In this document: piece after piece, positions 44,245 to 54,753 of the stretch
Layout: each line of letters begins with the position of its first letter
How positions within the stretch are numbered: position 1 is the first letter of the stretch
Assembly (NCBI RefSeq): GCF_017833415.1
Contig: NZ_JAFICC010000001.1
Coordinates: 372,001 to 436,000 of the forward strand
DNA from: Flavobacterium sp. 1355
Lineage (GTDB): Bacteria; Bacteroidota; Bacteroidia; Flavobacteriales; Flavobacteriaceae
Direction: 5' to 3'
Length of the DNA stretch: 64,000 nucleotides
The notes under the pieces: model-generated
Seen by the model: the letters and a program-made list of their open reading frames with translations, nothing else
The model's database searches: none
Told to the model about the DNA's origin: nothing
Translations under genes and position numbers: made by a program

Positions 44245-45225
44245 ATGAAAAGAGTTTTATATTTTCTTCTTATTTTTTGTTTCAAAACAATCGCACAAAC
44301 GACAGTTTCCGGTCAGGCAATAAACAATAATCCAATATTTAAAGGCTGGTATGCCGATCCCGAAGCAATTATTTTTGATAAGACCTATTGGGTTTATCCC
44401 ACTTTTTCTGCTCCGTACGAGGATCAGGTATTTATGGATGCTTTTTCTTCAAAAGATTTAACCCACTGGAAAAAACATCCCAGAGTTTTAGATACTTCGG
44501 CCGTCAAATGGGCAAAAAAAGCACTTTGGGCACCTTCAATCATTAAAAATAAAAATAAATATTTTTTGTTTTTTGGGGCAAATGATATTCAGAACGATAA
44601 TGAGCCGGGAGGAATTGGTGTAGCCGTAGCTTCAAAACCGGAAGGGCCTTACAAAGATTACTTAGGAAAACCATTAGTTGATAAATTCTATAATGGAGCG
44701 CAGCCTATTGATCAATTTGTATTTAAGGATAAAGACGGGCAGTTTTATTTAATTTACGGCGGATGGAGACATTGCAATATCGCAAAATTAAAACCTGATT
44801 TTACCGGTTTTGTGCCTTTTGAAGACAAAACGGTTTTCAAAGAAATCACTCCCGAAAACTATGTTGAAGGGCCTTTTATGTTTATTAAGGATAACAAGTA
44901 TTATTTTATGTGGTCTGAAGGAGGCTGGACAGGCCCTGATTATTGTGTGGCTTATGCAATTGCAGATTCTCCGATGGGACCATTTAAAAGAATTGGCAAA
45001 ATCTTAGAGCAGGACAATAAAATTGCTACCGGAGCAGGTCATCACTCGGTTATAAAAACACCTGATTCTGATGCTTACTATATTGTTTATCACAGAAGGC
45101 CGCTTACTGAAACAAACGGAAATTCCAGAGAAACCTGTATAGAAGAAATGCATTTTGATGAAAATAGTTTTATAAAACCTGTTGTCATAACTAAAGAAGG
45201 GGTAAAACCGCATTTGATAAAATAA
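44245..45225 (+). CDS. Glycoside hydrolase family 43
   Basis: A 326-residue exported beta-propeller glycosidase with a signal peptide (MKRVLYFLLIFCFKTIAQT). The catalytic Asp is in GWYADPEAIIFD, the second in QPIDQFVFKDKDG and the acid Glu in YVEGPFMFI. It is a different subgroup from the 38348 gene: this type (with ADPEAIIFDKTYWVYPT) resembles the GH43 clade in which beta-galactofuranosidases have been described, as I recall, so a furanosyl side chain is possible. The paralogue at 54754 is more similar. It has no T9SS domain. Confidence 0.88.
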   Translation: MKRVLYFLLIFCFKTIAQTTVSGQAINNNPIFKGWYADPEAIIFDKTYWVYPTFSAPYEDQVFMDAFSSKDLTHWKKHPRVLDTSAVKWAKKALWAPSIIKNKNKYFLFFGANDIQNDNEPGGIGVAVASKPEGPYKDYLGKPLVDKFYNGAQPIDQFVFKDKDGQFYLIYGGWRHCNIAKLKPDFTGFVPFEDKTVFKEITPENYVEGPFMFIKDNKYYFMWSEGGWTGPDYCVAYAIADSPMGPFKRIGKILEQDNKIATGAGHHSVIKTPDSDAYYIVYHRRPLTETNGNSRETCIEEMHFDENSFIKPVVITKEGVKPHLIK

Positions 45226-45931
45226 AAATGATAGCCGTAGGTCGTTAAAAAAGTATTGTGTTTTATATTGTTCAGATAAAATTTGTGTCCCGCTTTCAAA
45301 TGGTAACTTTTATTCCTCTTGAAATCAGGACATTTTTTTACAATTAAAATATAATTCTGATTCCGGTTTATGATCATAAAATGAAACGATACTTCAAAAA
45401 ATGATTAATATTTCATATAAAAAACACCTCTTTTTAGGATCACGTAATAAAAACCTTTTTAAATACCGATTTATAATTCATAAGAACGAATCCCGGTTTC
45501 GTTACCAAAATTAGTATAGAAAACGAGTATAAATTCGATACCACAATCTTAAAAAAAATCACGATTTAATCTTTTGCCAAAAAGTGTTTTTGATTCGGCA
45601 TTCATAAAGCAAGTGTTTTCTGTCATATTGCTTATTTACAGAGTTTTCGGAGGCTCAATGAACGATTTCAACATAATTTTGAAACAAAATGAGATTAAGA
45701 TTATGTTATCATTCACCTAATTTGGTCAGAAATTAAAATGACATTTTTGGGATATAAATTATTATATCAATAAAAAAGAACAGGATTTATTATCATGTAC
45801 AAAAAAATAAGGCTTATAAATTGTTTAATTGTATTTGTGGTATTATTCTGTTTGTGATGTATAGAGGAAATTTTCAGGAATTCATTTAAATTAAAAAACT
45901 AACTGATAACCAACCAAAAAAAACTAACCAA
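45226..45931. other. Long regulatory region before susC
   Basis: About 706 bases without a gene. It holds the second regulatory block (45665-45780). The first ~430 bases show no gene or RNA structure I can name. No clear TAnnTTTG element is seen near the susC start. Confidence 0.55.
45665..45780 (+). promoter_or_regulatory. Conserved PUL regulatory block, copy B
   Basis: The counterpart of the block at 38062, here 267 bases before the susC start. The core is ACATAATTTT (45671-45680), the identical 16-base spacer GAAACAAAATGAGATT, and AAGATTATGT (45697-45706), with one mismatched pair. Confidence 0.72.
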
Positions 45932-48900
45932 ATGGAAATTAAAATGACTTGGAAAATGTCATCCAATCATTTGAGCTTATTTACCTGGAGTAAATTAAAG
46001 TTCAGCAGGACTGGATTGATTTGTTTACTATTTCTAATGCTCTGTGCAGGCAATACATATGCACAAAATCAGAACTCCGTAAAAATAACCGGAAACGTAG
46101 TCGATTCAAAAGGACTGTCACTGCCCAGTGCTACAGTAATTGAGAAAGGCACAAAAAACGCAGTAAATACAGATTTTGACGGAACTTTTATTATTACCGT
46201 ATCTTCTCCTCAGGCCATACTGGTATTTAGGTTTATCGGAATGAAGGAGGTCGAAAAACCTTTGAACAATAATAAAAAAATAACGGTAACAATGGTAGAA
46301 GAAACCAGTGATCTTCAGACCGTTGTAGTGGTTGGTTTTGGTACTCAGAAAAAAGCATCGGTTGTAGGTGCTATCAGTACTATAAAACCTTCCTTATTAC
46401 AGGTAGGTACGGCCAGAACTTTGGGAAACAACCTCGCAGGTCAGATTACCGGGATTATGGCGGTACAGCGTTCTGGTGAGCCGGGCTATGACCAGTCGGA
46501 TATCAAGATTCGTGGAATCTCTACTTTTACAGGAGGAACAAATCCGCTTGTGCTGGTAGATGGAATTGAGCGAAACCTAAACGATCTTGATCCTTCAGAA
46601 ATTGAATCTTTCTCTGTTTTAAAAGATGCCGCCGCCAGTGCCGTATACGGAGTAAGAGGTGCAAACGGAGTTATCCTGATCAATACCAAAAGAGGTTTTG
46701 TGGGTGCACCGAGAATACAGGTGAGAACAGAATATTCTGTTCAGGAGCCTACAAAATTACCAGAGTTTATACGTGCAGCGCCTTACATGACACTTTTAAA
46801 TCAATTGGCTGCAGAGAAAGGTATACCAGAACTATATTCACAAGATCGTATTGCCAAAACAGCTAATAGTTATGACCCTGATTTATATCCTGATGTAAAT
46901 TGGGTAGATGCCATAACCAAAGATTACGCTTTTACGTCAAGATCTAATTTGAATGTTGCCGGAGGATCAGAAATTTTGAGGTATGCACTGACCGCTTCTT
47001 ATTATAGTGAAAAAGGCATTATGGCCAGAGATCCAAAACAAACATACGATTCAGAGACGAGGCTGAACAGAGCCAATGTGCGTACAAACGTAGATGTAAA
47101 CGTATCAAAAACAACTTTATTGAGAGTAAATATCGGAGGGTTTTTGCAGAACCTTAATAAAGGAAACAGCAGTACGGATGATTTGTTTAATAAAGCTTTT
47201 GAAACAACTCCTTTTGTACATCCGGCGATATACTCTGACGGAACTATTCCAAGGGTTTTTGCACGTGAAAATCCATGGGCGATGAGCACACAACAAGGGT
47301 ATTACAAACAAGGCGGAAGCAAGATTGAAAGTCTGGTGTCTTTAGAACAGGATTTAAAAGGGATTACACCGGGATTAAAAGCCAAATTTACATACTCGTT
47401 TGACTCCTATTCTGAGAATAAAGTAATACGTGGCAAATCACCGGATTATTATAATGTAGCTACTCAAAGAGATTTGGATGGGAGCTTAATACACGGAACG
47501 GTTCAGGCGTACGGTCAGGAATACCTGGGGTATAGAACCGAAGCTTCATTTGGAAACAGACGTATTTATCTGGAGGCAAATACCACTTATAACCGCGCTT
47601 TCGGGAAACATGATTTTAGCGGTTTGTTTTTATATAATCAGGATAGTTATCAGGATGACAGGCCTCCGCAGGCTTTTAAACATCAGGGTATTGCAGGAAG
47701 AACATCTTATACATTTGACAGAAAATATATTGGAGAATTTAACTTCGGGTACAACGGATCTGAAAATTTTGCAAAAGGAAACCGATACGGATTTTTTCCT
47801 TCTGTAGCGATGGGGTGGATTGCATCTGAAGAAAAATTTATGGAGCCTCTTAAAGATGTTTTTAATAAAATCAAATTTCGTGGTTCTTATGGTTTAGTAG
47901 GAAATGATAACATTGGGTCCAATAGACGATTTGCCTACTTAACAACTATTAATGACAACAACAATTCTGATTATACTTTTGGTACAGGAAATGGGGTAAA
48001 ATTTGAAGGAATTGAAGAAGGGGAAATCGGAGTAAGCAATCTGACCTGGGAAAAAGTAGCAAAACTAGATTTTGGTCTGGAATTAGGATTGTGGAATATG
48101 ATTGACCTGACTGTAGATATATTTCAGGAAAAAAGGAAAGACATTTTTATTTCAAGAAACACAGTTCCAACTCAGGCAGGGTTTATTAATGCGCCCTGGG
48201 CCAATTATGGAAAAATGGAAAATAAAGGTATCGAGGTTGCCTTTAATTTAAATAAACAAGTAACTCCCGATTTCTTTATGAGCTGGCGTGCCAATTTTAC
48301 TTTTGTTGAAAATAAAGTAACAGAAAGAGACGAAGCCGATGCTGTAAAAGGTACTTACCGTTCTGCAACAGGGATTCAGAATAATACTTTATGGGGATAT
48401 ACCGCAAAAGGCTTATATACCAATGAAGATTTTAGTTCGCCTGGTGTATTGGCTCCCGGCTTGCCTGTACCAACATTTGGCACATCATTGCGTCCCGGAG
48501 ATATTAAATATGAAGACCGAAATAATGATGGAATCATAAGCGGATTAGACGAAGGTTTTATTGGCGGTACAACGGATCCTCAGATTGTATATGGTTTTGG
48601 AACTAACTTGAAATACAAGCAATTTGATTTGAGCTTTTTCTTTCAGGGTGTGGCAAAATCAGAGCGTATAATAGGAGGTTCTAATTTTATTCCGGGAAGC
48701 GGTCAGGGAACTTTAGGGAATATTTATACCAACTATAACGATCGTTGGACAGAACAAAATCCAAGTCAGGATGTTTTCTATCCGAGATTGAGCTATGGTC
48801 CTAATCTTAATAATTCTATTGCCTCTACCTGGTGGAAAAAAGATATGAGTTTTGGCCGTTTAAAAACAATGGAAGTCGGATACTCATTTGATAAAAAATT

Positions 48901-49063
48901 AGTAGAGAAATTTTATTTGCAAGGGCTAAGAATGTATGTAAGCGGAAATAATCTGTGGTACGCCTCTAAGTTTAAACTATGGGATCCGGAATTAGACACA
49001 GGAAATGGTTTAAAATACCCATCAACAAGATCTATTCTTTTTGGATTATCAGTAGGACTATAA
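45932..49063 (+). CDS. SusC/RagA family TonB-linked outer membrane transporter
   Basis: A 1043-residue TonB-dependent oligosaccharide importer. An unusually long signal region (residues 1-45, ending NTYAQ) leads to a carboxypeptidase-regulatory-like domain (~50-128), the SusC plug (~135-255, with QKKASVVGAIS and VLKDAAASAVYGVRGANGVI) and a large barrel. The start could also be at Met5 or Met9. It works with the SusD lipoprotein encoded 18 bases downstream. It is placed after the enzymes of the left half and driven by its own regulatory block. Confidence 0.96.
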   Translation: MEIKMTWKMSSNHLSLFTWSKLKFSRTGLICLLFLMLCAGNTYAQNQNSVKITGNVVDSKGLSLPSATVIEKGTKNAVNTDFDGTFIITVSSPQAILVFRFIGMKEVEKPLNNNKKITVTMVEETSDLQTVVVVGFGTQKKASVVGAISTIKPSLLQVGTARTLGNNLAGQITGIMAVQRSGEPGYDQSDIKIRGISTFTGGTNPLVLVDGIERNLNDLDPSEIESFSVLKDAAASAVYGVRGANGVILINTKRGFVGAPRIQVRTEYSVQEPTKLPEFIRAAPYMTLLNQLAAEKGIPELYSQDRIAKTANSYDPDLYPDVNWVDAITKDYAFTSRSNLNVAGGSEILRYALTASYYSEKGIMARDPKQTYDSETRLNRANVRTNVDVNVSKTTLLRVNIGGFLQNLNKGNSSTDDLFNKAFETTPFVHPAIYSDGTIPRVFARENPWAMSTQQGYYKQGGSKIESLVSLEQDLKGITPGLKAKFTYSFDSYSENKVIRGKSPDYYNVATQRDLDGSLIHGTVQAYGQEYLGYRTEASFGNRRIYLEANTTYNRAFGKHDFSGLFLYNQDSYQDDRPPQAFKHQGIAGRTSYTFDRKYIGEFNFGYNGSENFAKGNRYGFFPSVAMGWIASEEKFMEPLKDVFNKIKFRGSYGLVGNDNIGSNRRFAYLTTINDNNNSDYTFGTGNGVKFEGIEEGEIGVSNLTWEKVAKLDFGLELGLWNMIDLTVDIFQEKRKDIFISRNTVPTQAGFINAPWANYGKMENKGIEVAFNLNKQVTPDFFMSWRANFTFVENKVTERDEADAVKGTYRSATGIQNNTLWGYTAKGLYTNEDFSSPGVLAPGLPVPTFGTSLRPGDIKYEDRNNDGIISGLDEGFIGGTTDPQIVYGFGTNLKYKQFDLSFFFQGVAKSERIIGGSNFIPGSGQGTLGNIYTNYNDRWTEQNPSQDVFYPRLSYGPNLNNSIASTWWKKDMSFGRLKTMEVGYSFDKKLVEKFYLQGLRMYVSGNNLWYASKFKLWDPELDTGNGLKYPSTRSILFGLSVGL

Positions 49064-49081
49064 TTTTAAAAATCTATTAAA

Positions 49082-50974
49082 ATGAAAAAAATATACATTA
49101 GAACAATATTCCTTTTTTTAGGATTATTATTATCGTCATCCTGTTCTGATTACTTAGACAAAGAGAGCGATACCGAACTTACCCTGGATGGTGTTTTTGA
49201 GAGTAAAACAAAAACAGAAAATTGGCTGGCAAGCTGTTATTCAAGAATTCCTGATCCTACCTGGGGCTATACCCGCAGTTTGGGATGGGAAATTTTAGGA
49301 GATGACATGACCCCTTCAGAAAGATGGCGCCAGTATGACTGGCAGGTAATACCATTTGCTGTCGGTGACTGGTCGGTAGGCTCACAATGGAGCCCGGGGT
49401 ATTGGAATGGACTTCAGCAAAGAATAAGAGAATGCAACATTCTTATACAAAATATTAAGCCAATACCAGAACAAAACTTAACCGATAGCGAAGTTAGGCT
49501 AATGATTGCAGAGTGTCGTTTTTTAAAAGCCTATTATTACTCATTATTAATAAATACATACGGTCCGGTGCCTTTTAATCCCAATGAAATTACACCTGTA
49601 GACTATAACCTTCCAGACCTGCAAGTGGGGCAGACTCCATATGATGAAATTGTAAAATGGATCGATAATGAATTGAGAGAAGTAGAACTTATTTTGCCAG
49701 CGTCTTATTCAGATGGCAGAAAATTTGGCCGTGCCACCTCTATTATGAGTAAAGCTGTCAGAGCAAGAATGTTACTGTTTGCAGCAAGTCCGTTAGTAAA
49801 TGGAAATCCGGAATATGCGAGTCATATTACTAAAGACGGAAAAGTACTGTTTAACTCTACGTATGATGCCAATAAATGGAAAATTGCTGCAGATGCCAGC
49901 AAAGATCTGATCCTAAGTGCACAAGCGGCAGGTCATAAATTGTATACCGAAATGAATGCTGCCGGAAAAATTGATCCCTTTTTATCCTGCCAAAACTTAC
50001 ATCTTATAGAAGCCAGCAAAGGAAACGGAGAAGTACTTTTTGCCCGTGTAGCCGTAGAATCCAAAGAATATGACAGACATACAGCGCCTACTGGTGCGGG
50101 GGGTGCCGGCGGATATGGAGTTACGCAATCATTGGTAGATGCTTTTTTTACCGCAAATGGTTTACCAATAACCGATTCAAATTCAGGATATGTAGAAACA
50201 GGTTTCTCTGTTCAGGACGGATACTGGACAAACGGAATAACAAAATTCAATGAAGTAAAAAGTCCGGGACTTGTAACCCTTGCAGGAACGTATAATATGT
50301 ATTGTAACCGTGAACCAAGATTTTATCTGGCGGTTAATTTTGATGGTGCATGGTATACTGATGGAGATAATGCCGGAAAAGATAAAGGAAGAAAACTCGA
50401 GTTCTTTAATGGAAAAAAAGACAATAATGGTACACATGATGCACCACAAAATGGCTATTTAGCAAGAAAAAGAACAGATCCGACAAGAAATCCTATTATC
50501 GATTATTTTGCCCCGCGTCACGGAATTTTATACCGATTAGGAGAAGCTTATCTAAACTATGCAGAAGCACTTAATGAGTCAGATCCAAACAATCCTGATA
50601 TCTTACTTTACCTTAATAAAATTAGAGAAAGAGCAGGAGTGAGAACGTATACAACAGGAGCTACAGACGATCAAAATATACACGTAGACAGTGATCAGGC
50701 CAGTATCAGAAAGATAATCAGAATGGAGCGCAGGGTAGAACTTTGTACAGAAGGAATACGCTATGATGATTTAAGAAGATGGAAACTGGCAGAAACAGTT
50801 TTGAACGGGCCTTTTTACGGAATGAATTTTAATGGTAAAAACGCATCCGAGTTCTATAAAAGAACACCTTATCAAACAAGAGTGTACAGAAAATCTTTTT
50901 ACTGGTTTCCTATCTATCTGGCAGAGATCGAAAAGAACCCTAATTTAATCCAGGCGCCTTTCTGGGACAAATAA
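49082..50974 (+). CDS. SusD/RagB family glycan-binding lipoprotein
   Basis: A 630-residue surface lipoprotein with lipobox SSSC (Cys21). It has the TPR-like helical SusD fold, seen in QQRIRECNILIQNI, ECRFLKAYYYSLLINTYGPVP and, in the C-terminal RagB part, YRLGEAYLNYAEALNES followed by IRKIIRMERRVELCTEGIRYDDLRRW. It caps the SusC barrel and captures oligosaccharides. It is 15 bases upstream of the SusE-like gene in the same operon. Length is larger than average for SusD (about 500-600), still in range. Confidence 0.95.
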   Translation: MKKIYIRTIFLFLGLLLSSSCSDYLDKESDTELTLDGVFESKTKTENWLASCYSRIPDPTWGYTRSLGWEILGDDMTPSERWRQYDWQVIPFAVGDWSVGSQWSPGYWNGLQQRIRECNILIQNIKPIPEQNLTDSEVRLMIAECRFLKAYYYSLLINTYGPVPFNPNEITPVDYNLPDLQVGQTPYDEIVKWIDNELREVELILPASYSDGRKFGRATSIMSKAVRARMLLFAASPLVNGNPEYASHITKDGKVLFNSTYDANKWKIAADASKDLILSAQAAGHKLYTEMNAAGKIDPFLSCQNLHLIEASKGNGEVLFARVAVESKEYDRHTAPTGAGGAGGYGVTQSLVDAFFTANGLPITDSNSGYVETGFSVQDGYWTNGITKFNEVKSPGLVTLAGTYNMYCNREPRFYLAVNFDGAWYTDGDNAGKDKGRKLEFFNGKKDNNGTHDAPQNGYLARKRTDPTRNPIIDYFAPRHGILYRLGEAYLNYAEALNESDPNNPDILLYLNKIRERAGVRTYTTGATDDQNIHVDSDQASIRKIIRMERRVELCTEGIRYDDLRRWKLAETVLNGPFYGMNFNGKNASEFYKRTPYQTRVYRKSFYWFPIYLAEIEKNPNLIQAPFWDK

Positions 50975-50989
50975 TTAAATCAGACAAAA

Positions 50990-52153
50990 ATGAAAAATAT
51001 AAAAAATATTATCTCATTTATAATAATGAGTTTGGTTCTTGTCTCATGTGAAGACAAAGGGCTTGAGAATGCAGGCTGGTTACAGGATCCTGATTTTCCG
51101 AATCCGTTAACTATAAATCTTTCCAATAAAGAAATTATACTGGTTAAAGGTAATGAAGACGCAAATGCCATCACTTTTACCTGGACAGAAGGAAACGACC
51201 GGGGAGAAGGAACCAGTCTGACATACTTTTTCCGTATGGATATTCAGGGGAAAAATTTCAGTGAAGGCCTTATTCCCGAAGAAAGTACTGTAATTACAGA
51301 AGAAATTCCGGCAGGTGTTTTTACAAAATCCTATACAGTAGGAGAGTTAAACTCTTTATTGTTGAAAAACTTTAAACGTCCCGGAGGCGTTATCACAAAT
51401 CTCGAAGCACAAATAATAGCAAGAGTAAATAATAGTCCGCAGTATCAGAAACCAGAAGTTTCTACATCTGGTTTTGCCGTTACGAGTTTCAGTCCGGGAC
51501 CTTTGCCGCTTTTTATGGTTGGTGATGCTATAAGTGGAGGCTGGGATTACGCAGCTGGTAAAATCCTGCCTGAAAAAACAGAAAGAACAATTTACAATTT
51601 TACAGGAGATTTTTCAATCGGCTCATTCAAGGTTATTGAAAAACCAGGAAGCGAATTACCTTCTTATGATCCTATTGCAGGAAATAAAATTGTTTATAAT
51701 GAAACTGATCCAAGAACAGAAGATAATGTCTTTAAAGTAACCCAGGCAGGCCGTCATTCATTCTATTTGGATATTGAACAGAAAATCTATGCTTTTGGAT
51801 ATGTACCTTATGAAAACGTATATATGGTAGGAAATGCCATAAACGGAATAGGCTGGGATATTGGAAAAGCAAAACCAATGGTTTGGGATCCTAAGAATCC
51901 TGAGGTCTTTACTTTTACCGGACAATTTGATGCGGGTGAATTTAAACTTCCTTTGGATCTGGGCAACTGGGGCGGAAGGTTTCTGATGCCTCAGGTAGGC
52001 GGTACCGTACTCAAAGGAGATGCAAACGACATTACAACAATGTCTCTGATGCCAAATGGCCAGCCGGATAATAAATGGGTTATAGAAACTTCGGGACAAT
52101 ATCAGCTTACCGTAAATCCTGCAAAAATGACTATTGTGTTGAAAAAGCTATAA
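50990..52153 (+). CDS. SusE/SusF-like outer membrane glycan-binding lipoprotein
   Basis: A 387-residue surface lipoprotein (Cys20 in LVSCEDK). An Ig-like SusE domain occupies about 30-165 (LTINLSNKEIILVKGNEDANAITFTW). Two starch-binding-like modules follow, each beginning with a MVGDAISGGWDYAAG or MVGNAINGIGWDIGK segment (residues ~180-270 and ~285-385). Such proteins bind the glycan at the surface next to SusC/D. A possible terminator at 52160 closes the susCDE unit. Confidence 0.88.
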   Translation: MKNIKNIISFIIMSLVLVSCEDKGLENAGWLQDPDFPNPLTINLSNKEIILVKGNEDANAITFTWTEGNDRGEGTSLTYFFRMDIQGKNFSEGLIPEESTVITEEIPAGVFTKSYTVGELNSLLLKNFKRPGGVITNLEAQIIARVNNSPQYQKPEVSTSGFAVTSFSPGPLPLFMVGDAISGGWDYAAGKILPEKTERTIYNFTGDFSIGSFKVIEKPGSELPSYDPIAGNKIVYNETDPRTEDNVFKVTQAGRHSFYLDIEQKIYAFGYVPYENVYMVGNAINGIGWDIGKAKPMVWDPKNPEVFTFTGQFDAGEFKLPLDLGNWGGRFLMPQVGGTVLKGDANDITTMSLMPNGQPDNKWVIETSGQYQLTVNPAKMTIVLKKL

Positions 52154-52159
52154 TTATTA

Positions 52160-52218
52160 AAGAAAGAAAACAAAACTTTTCAGTCAGACAAGACGGGAGA
52201 GTTTTGGGTTTCTTTTTT
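52160..52218 (+). terminator. Probable terminator after the SusE-like gene
   Basis: AAAGAAAACAAAACT pairs imperfectly with AGTTTTGGGTTTCTTT across a GC-richer loop, followed by T-run. Confidence 0.5.
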
Positions 52219-52428
52219 ACATTTCAATTAATCATAAGATTGCCTGCGCATTTTTTTATTCTTACTTAAATACAAATTTTTATATACACTTTTTTACAGA
52301 TTATCTACATGCCGAATTAGAATTAAAATAATGGGTACAGATATAATGAATGCACTATATCGCTTAGTGTATTTTACTTTTTTAGATAAAAAAATAATAT
52401 TTAAAGTGAACACAAAATTTAAAAGTAT

Positions 52429-54735
52429 ATGAAAATTAGAAACATAATTATTGTGATGCTCTTTTTGATAACAACAGCTAACACATTTGCACAAACAGCT
52501 GATCAACGGGCAGAAAATCTACAGAATGGTACCAATACTATTTATATGTCTGCAGATAAAAGTTATTACAAGCATAACAGTGCCTCAGATAATGATCCGT
52601 ATGGTTATGGGTACTGGATACAGGCGCACACATTAGAAACATTGGCAGATGCCTACCAAAGAACCCGTAATTCGGTTTACAAAGACCGAATGAAAAGTAT
52701 TATCGCAGGAATCCGCAAATACAATTCGTATGGTGCCGGAACATATCATAATGATTTTTACGATGATCTGGAGTGGCTTTGCCTCGCAAGTTTTAACTGT
52801 TACAATGCTACAAAAGATCCCGAGTTTTTAGATGCCGTACATCAAATGTGGACAGAAATTAAAACAGGATATACAAACGGTGCCATGTCCTGGAAAAAAG
52901 GCTGTACCACTCCTTGTAAAAACTCTATTGCAAACAGTCCGGCAATTGTTATTGCAGTCAAATTATATCAATTAGAAGGAGACAATGCCAACCTGCAAAT
53001 GGCAAAAGATATTCATACCTGGATGAAAGCAAATGTACTGAATGCTCAGGGCGGTATCTGGGATTCGCCAACAAATTTTGATCCCGAATGGCAGTTTTCG
53101 TATAATTCAGGTATGTTCATAGCCGCCAGTTTAGAGCTTTATCTTGTTACGGGCACACAATCGTATATGGATGATGGGGTTAAGGCTGCAGAATTTATGA
53201 TGAATTACAGAAACTACAACGGAGGTGTATTTTTCCTGAATGAAAACGGACAAGGCGACGGAGGTTTATTCAAAGGAATTTTTGCCAAATGGTTTATAGA
53301 ATTTATTCGCTTAGGAAATCTGACTCAGGCGCAGAAAGACCGATATTTAAGTGTAGTTAATTATACCAGCAATTATGTATGGGCCAAGGCTGTCAATAAA
53401 TCTAATTTTTTAATTAGCCCCGATTGGAATTCACAGCCAAATGGTACAATTGATTTATCCACACAAACAACAGGCCTGCATTTATTTGAATCCGCAGCGA
53501 GTTTAAACAAAGTGCATGTCTATCAAAATATCAATTATGCCGGATTTTATTCTCAGCTTTCAACAGGAGACTATACTTTGGCACAGCTTCAGGCAAGAGG
53601 TGTTTCTGATAATGATATCACTTCTCTGAGCATTCCTCAGGGATATGTTCTTACGGTTTATGAGAATGATAATTTTTCAGGCGCATCAAAGACATTCACG
53701 GCAAATTCAGCATGGCTTGCAGATTGGAACGATAGAATTTCTTCGCTTAAAATCACAAATACCAATACTTCATTAGTAAATGTATATCAGGATGTAACTT
53801 TTGGAGGTTATGAAGCTGGTCTTAATGTGGGAGATTATACGCTTGCCCAACTTCAGGCCAGGGGAATATTGGACAATGATATCACATCCCTAAAAATAAC
53901 AGAAGGCTACAAAGTAATAGTTTACGACGGTGATAATTTTACAGGAGCTTCTAGAGAATTTACCGCTACAACAGACTGGACAGGCGACTGGAATGACAGA
54001 ACAACCTCTTTGCGCGTTCGTACCAATGGTACTCCAAACTTAGGGAACATAACCTATTATCTTCAAAATCGACATAGCGGTTTATATATGGATGTCTGGG
54101 CATCCAACACTGCAGATGGCGGCAACATTGCACAAGGAAATTACACAGGTGCAAACAATCAAAAATTCAAATTTATAGATGCAGGAGACGGAGCTTATCA
54201 AATTCAGGCAGTTAATAGCGGAAAAGCAGTAGACATAGCAGGCGTAAGTACAGACAACGGAGCCAATGTACATCAATGGTCTTATGTGGGTGCAGCCAAT
54301 CAACAGTTTATCGCAGTATCAACAGGTGACGGATATTATAAACTAATAGCCAAACACAGCGGAAAACTGATAGAAACAGCCGGTTTCAGCACTGTAAGCG
54401 GAGGAAATGTCCAGCAATGGGAAAATGCAAACCAGGCCAGTGGCCAATGGAAATTGATTTCAGCCGGTACGGCCAAATTAGCAAAATCCGAAGTAAAAAC
54501 CCAGGATGATAGTACAACGGCAATTAATGTATATCCAAATCCGGTAGAAAACACTTTGTTTTTTACTACAGAAATGACAGGAAATCAGGTAAGTATTTTT
54601 AGCCCGACAGGAAGTTTGGTTTCACAGCAAAAAGTTACCGATCACATCAATGTTTCGGGATTAACTTCTGGAATCTATTTTATAGTTTTTGAAAAAGAGG
54701 GAACAAAAATCACAAAGCGATTTATTAAAAAATAA
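52429..54735 (+). CDS. GH76 endo-alpha-1,6-mannanase with crystallin and ricin domains, T9SS-secreted
   Basis: A 768-residue multidomain enzyme. After the signal peptide (residues 1-22), the GH76 (alpha/alpha)6 barrel fills ~23-350; the catalytic pair Asp112-Asp113 is in NDFYDDLEW. Two beta/gamma-crystallin repeats follow (~362-443 and ~449-530), each with a pair of calcium-site motifs such as NDITSL and WNDRISSL. A ricin-type trefoil (~537-680) and a T9SS sorting domain (~697-768, VYPNPVENTLFF to FIKK) end it. It should be secreted to the cell surface and cut the alpha-1,6-mannan backbone there. Confidence 0.93.
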   Translation: MKIRNIIIVMLFLITTANTFAQTADQRAENLQNGTNTIYMSADKSYYKHNSASDNDPYGYGYWIQAHTLETLADAYQRTRNSVYKDRMKSIIAGIRKYNSYGAGTYHNDFYDDLEWLCLASFNCYNATKDPEFLDAVHQMWTEIKTGYTNGAMSWKKGCTTPCKNSIANSPAIVIAVKLYQLEGDNANLQMAKDIHTWMKANVLNAQGGIWDSPTNFDPEWQFSYNSGMFIAASLELYLVTGTQSYMDDGVKAAEFMMNYRNYNGGVFFLNENGQGDGGLFKGIFAKWFIEFIRLGNLTQAQKDRYLSVVNYTSNYVWAKAVNKSNFLISPDWNSQPNGTIDLSTQTTGLHLFESAASLNKVHVYQNINYAGFYSQLSTGDYTLAQLQARGVSDNDITSLSIPQGYVLTVYENDNFSGASKTFTANSAWLADWNDRISSLKITNTNTSLVNVYQDVTFGGYEAGLNVGDYTLAQLQARGILDNDITSLKITEGYKVIVYDGDNFTGASREFTATTDWTGDWNDRTTSLRVRTNGTPNLGNITYYLQNRHSGLYMDVWASNTADGGNIAQGNYTGANNQKFKFIDAGDGAYQIQAVNSGKAVDIAGVSTDNGANVHQWSYVGAANQQFIAVSTGDGYYKLIAKHSGKLIETAGFSTVSGGNVQQWENANQASGQWKLISAGTAKLAKSEVKTQDDSTTAINVYPNPVENTLFFTTEMTGNQVSIFSPTGSLVSQQKVTDHINVSGLTSGIYFIVFEKEGTKITKRFIKK

Positions 54736-54753
54736 GATCAAACACGACAAATT

